From the NCBI RefSeq assembly GCF_020193575.1, contig NZ_JADYVD010000011.1, forward strand, positions 1 through 64,000: a DNA stretch of 64,000 nt, in the 5' to 3' direction. This document shows positions 63,116-64,000 of the stretch, piece after piece. Under the pieces are notes generated by a model, which was not told where the DNA came from, made no database searches, and saw nothing but the letters and a program-made list of their open reading frames with translations. Source of the stretch: Ensifer sp. IC4062 (GTDB lineage: Bacteria; Pseudomonadota; Alphaproteobacteria; Rhizobiales; Rhizobiaceae). The translations under genes were made by a program, and so were the position numbers. How positions within the stretch are numbered: the stretch's first letter is position 1; every line of letters begins with the position of its first letter.

Positions 63116-63928
63116 ATGAGCGAAACCAAGACGACCGACGCAGAGATTGAAATCGCCGGAACCGGTACGCTCGGCAAGGCCATGGCGGTTCTCGAGGCGG
63201 TGGTGACGGCCGGCGGACCGCAGCGGTTCACGGATATTGTTCAGTCCGTCGGGCAGCCGCGCGGTACGGTGCATCGGCTGCTTAGTCACCTGGTCGAGGA
63301 AGGCTTGCTCGTTCAGAGCCGTGACCTGTCTTACGAGCCGGGCCTGCGCCTGTTGAAGCTCGCCCACCGTTCCTGGTCCGGCAACCGCTTCCGTGACATC
63401 GCTGAACCGCACCTGTTGCGCTTGCACGAAATGACCGGCGAGACGGTTCATCTCGGTGTCCTGCAGGAGACGGAGATCATCTATGTCGACAAAGTCGAGA
63501 GCCGTCAGACGGTGCGGATGAGCTCGCAGATCGGCAAAGCCTCACCGGCCTATTGCACAGGCATCGGCAAGGCCGCGCTATCGTCACTGCCGCAGCCCGA
63601 ATTGATGCGCATTGCCGCAAAAATGAAATTCCATCCGTTCACGGCCCATACGCATCGCTCTGCGGCCGGACTGCTCGCCGAAATCGATGAAATTCGCCGT
63701 GATGGACACGCATTTGACCGGGAGGAACACGAGGCGGAAATCTGCTGCGTCGCAGCGCCAATCTTCATTCCGGAACACGATCTGGTTGCGGGCGTGTCAG
63801 TCACCGGGCCCGCCTATCGTGTCAACATGGCGCAGTTGGCGGCCTGGGCGGAGGTCGTACGGGAGACAGCAGCAAAGATCGAGGAGGAGGTCCGAATGCG
63901 TCTTGGCCCCGGGCGCAATGGACGTTAA
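63116..63928 (+). CDS. IclR-family regulator of the galactose operon
   Basis: A 270-residue regulator. The N-terminal winged helix (residues about 25-85: GKAMAVLEAVV, RFTDIVQSVGQPRGTVHRLLSHL) is followed by the IclR effector domain (about 95-260: GETVHLGVLQETEIIYVDKVES, GKASPAYCTGIGKAALSSL, HEAEICCVAAPIF). It is divergent from the galactose operon, so regulation of that operon is likely, in the manner of KdgR-type members. ATG 63116 is chosen; the frame is open to 62990 but that would cover the promoter region. Confidence 0.88.
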   Translation: MSETKTTDAEIEIAGTGTLGKAMAVLEAVVTAGGPQRFTDIVQSVGQPRGTVHRLLSHLVEEGLLVQSRDLSYEPGLRLLKLAHRSWSGNRFRDIAEPHLLRLHEMTGETVHLGVLQETEIIYVDKVESRQTVRMSSQIGKASPAYCTGIGKAALSSLPQPELMRIAAKMKFHPFTAHTHRSAAGLLAEIDEIRRDGHAFDREEHEAEICCVAAPIFIPEHDLVAGVSVTGPAYRVNMAQLAAWAEVVRETAAKIEEEVRMRLGPGRNGR

Positions 63929-64000
63929 CTCCGCTTTACGGTAAATTAGGGACTTCGACTGGACGAGGTGTTTCGAGATCACTAGCTTGCGAGATATCAG

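Overview
The window is high-GC chromosomal DNA from an alphaproteobacterium of the Rhizobiaceae, most probably Sinorhizobium/Ensifer. The evidence is the gene content (hisS-hisZ-hisG, the glc genes, a non-phosphorylating galactose operon, DUF2093, DUF3422 and DUF4170 proteins) and many short intergenic palindromic elements of the rhizobial RIME type. There are about 53 protein genes. I see no rRNA, tRNA, CRISPR array, insertion sequence or prophage. Most genes are housekeeping.

Layout, left to right. 1-2627: a minus-strand run of NUDIX hydrolase, PiT phosphate permease and truncated rsmE. 2964-11039: glycolate utilisation, with a FadR-type GntR regulator, a divergent DUF3422 protein, a LysR regulator, then glcD-glcE-DUF4870-glcF. 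The same inverted repeat (AGTGG-N13-CCACT) lies upstream of the GntR gene and of glcD. 11098-15260: two tandem L,D-transpeptidases, tag glycosylase, two small exported proteins (one DUF305) and a stand-alone PAS-like protein. 15574-18928: hisS-hisZ-hisG. 19066-24756: a GST, a ferredoxin-reductase-like flavoprotein, an MHYT-PAS-GGDEF-EAL protein and a second copy of the PAS-like protein. 25281-27578: groES-groEL with a CIRCE operator and a terminator.

28000-37159: HAD phosphatase, ribF, ileS, a lipoprotein, a GNAT acetyltransferase, tadA, an RluB-type pseudouridine synthase with a very long basic tail, and rsmD. 37270-46500: patatin, a Kef-type antiporter, pmbA, an IMPase/CysQ-like phosphatase and a lipid A/Kdo block (DUF4170, waaA, HAD, lpxK, DUF2093). 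46598-52096: mutL, a PAS-PAS-receiver protein without a kinase domain, and a pseudo-GGDEF/EAL protein. 52174-56850: a LysR gene divergent from an MttB-superfamily methyltransferase gene and a TMADH/DgcA-like flavoprotein gene, probably a demethylation module for an N-methyl compound. 57965-63928: a De Ley-Doudoroff galactose operon (SDR, dgoK, dgoA, SMP-30 lactonase, IlvD-type dehydratase) divergent from its IclR regulator.

The most interesting material is the dispersed repeat system. A two-hairpin element of about 100 bp occurs about ten times, often just after a stop codon, and its stem arms change in a compensated way. A second mosaic element occurs three times; it supplies the stop codon of one regulator gene and the last 12 codons of another. 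The MttB/DgcA-like pair is the best candidate for an undescribed metabolic system.
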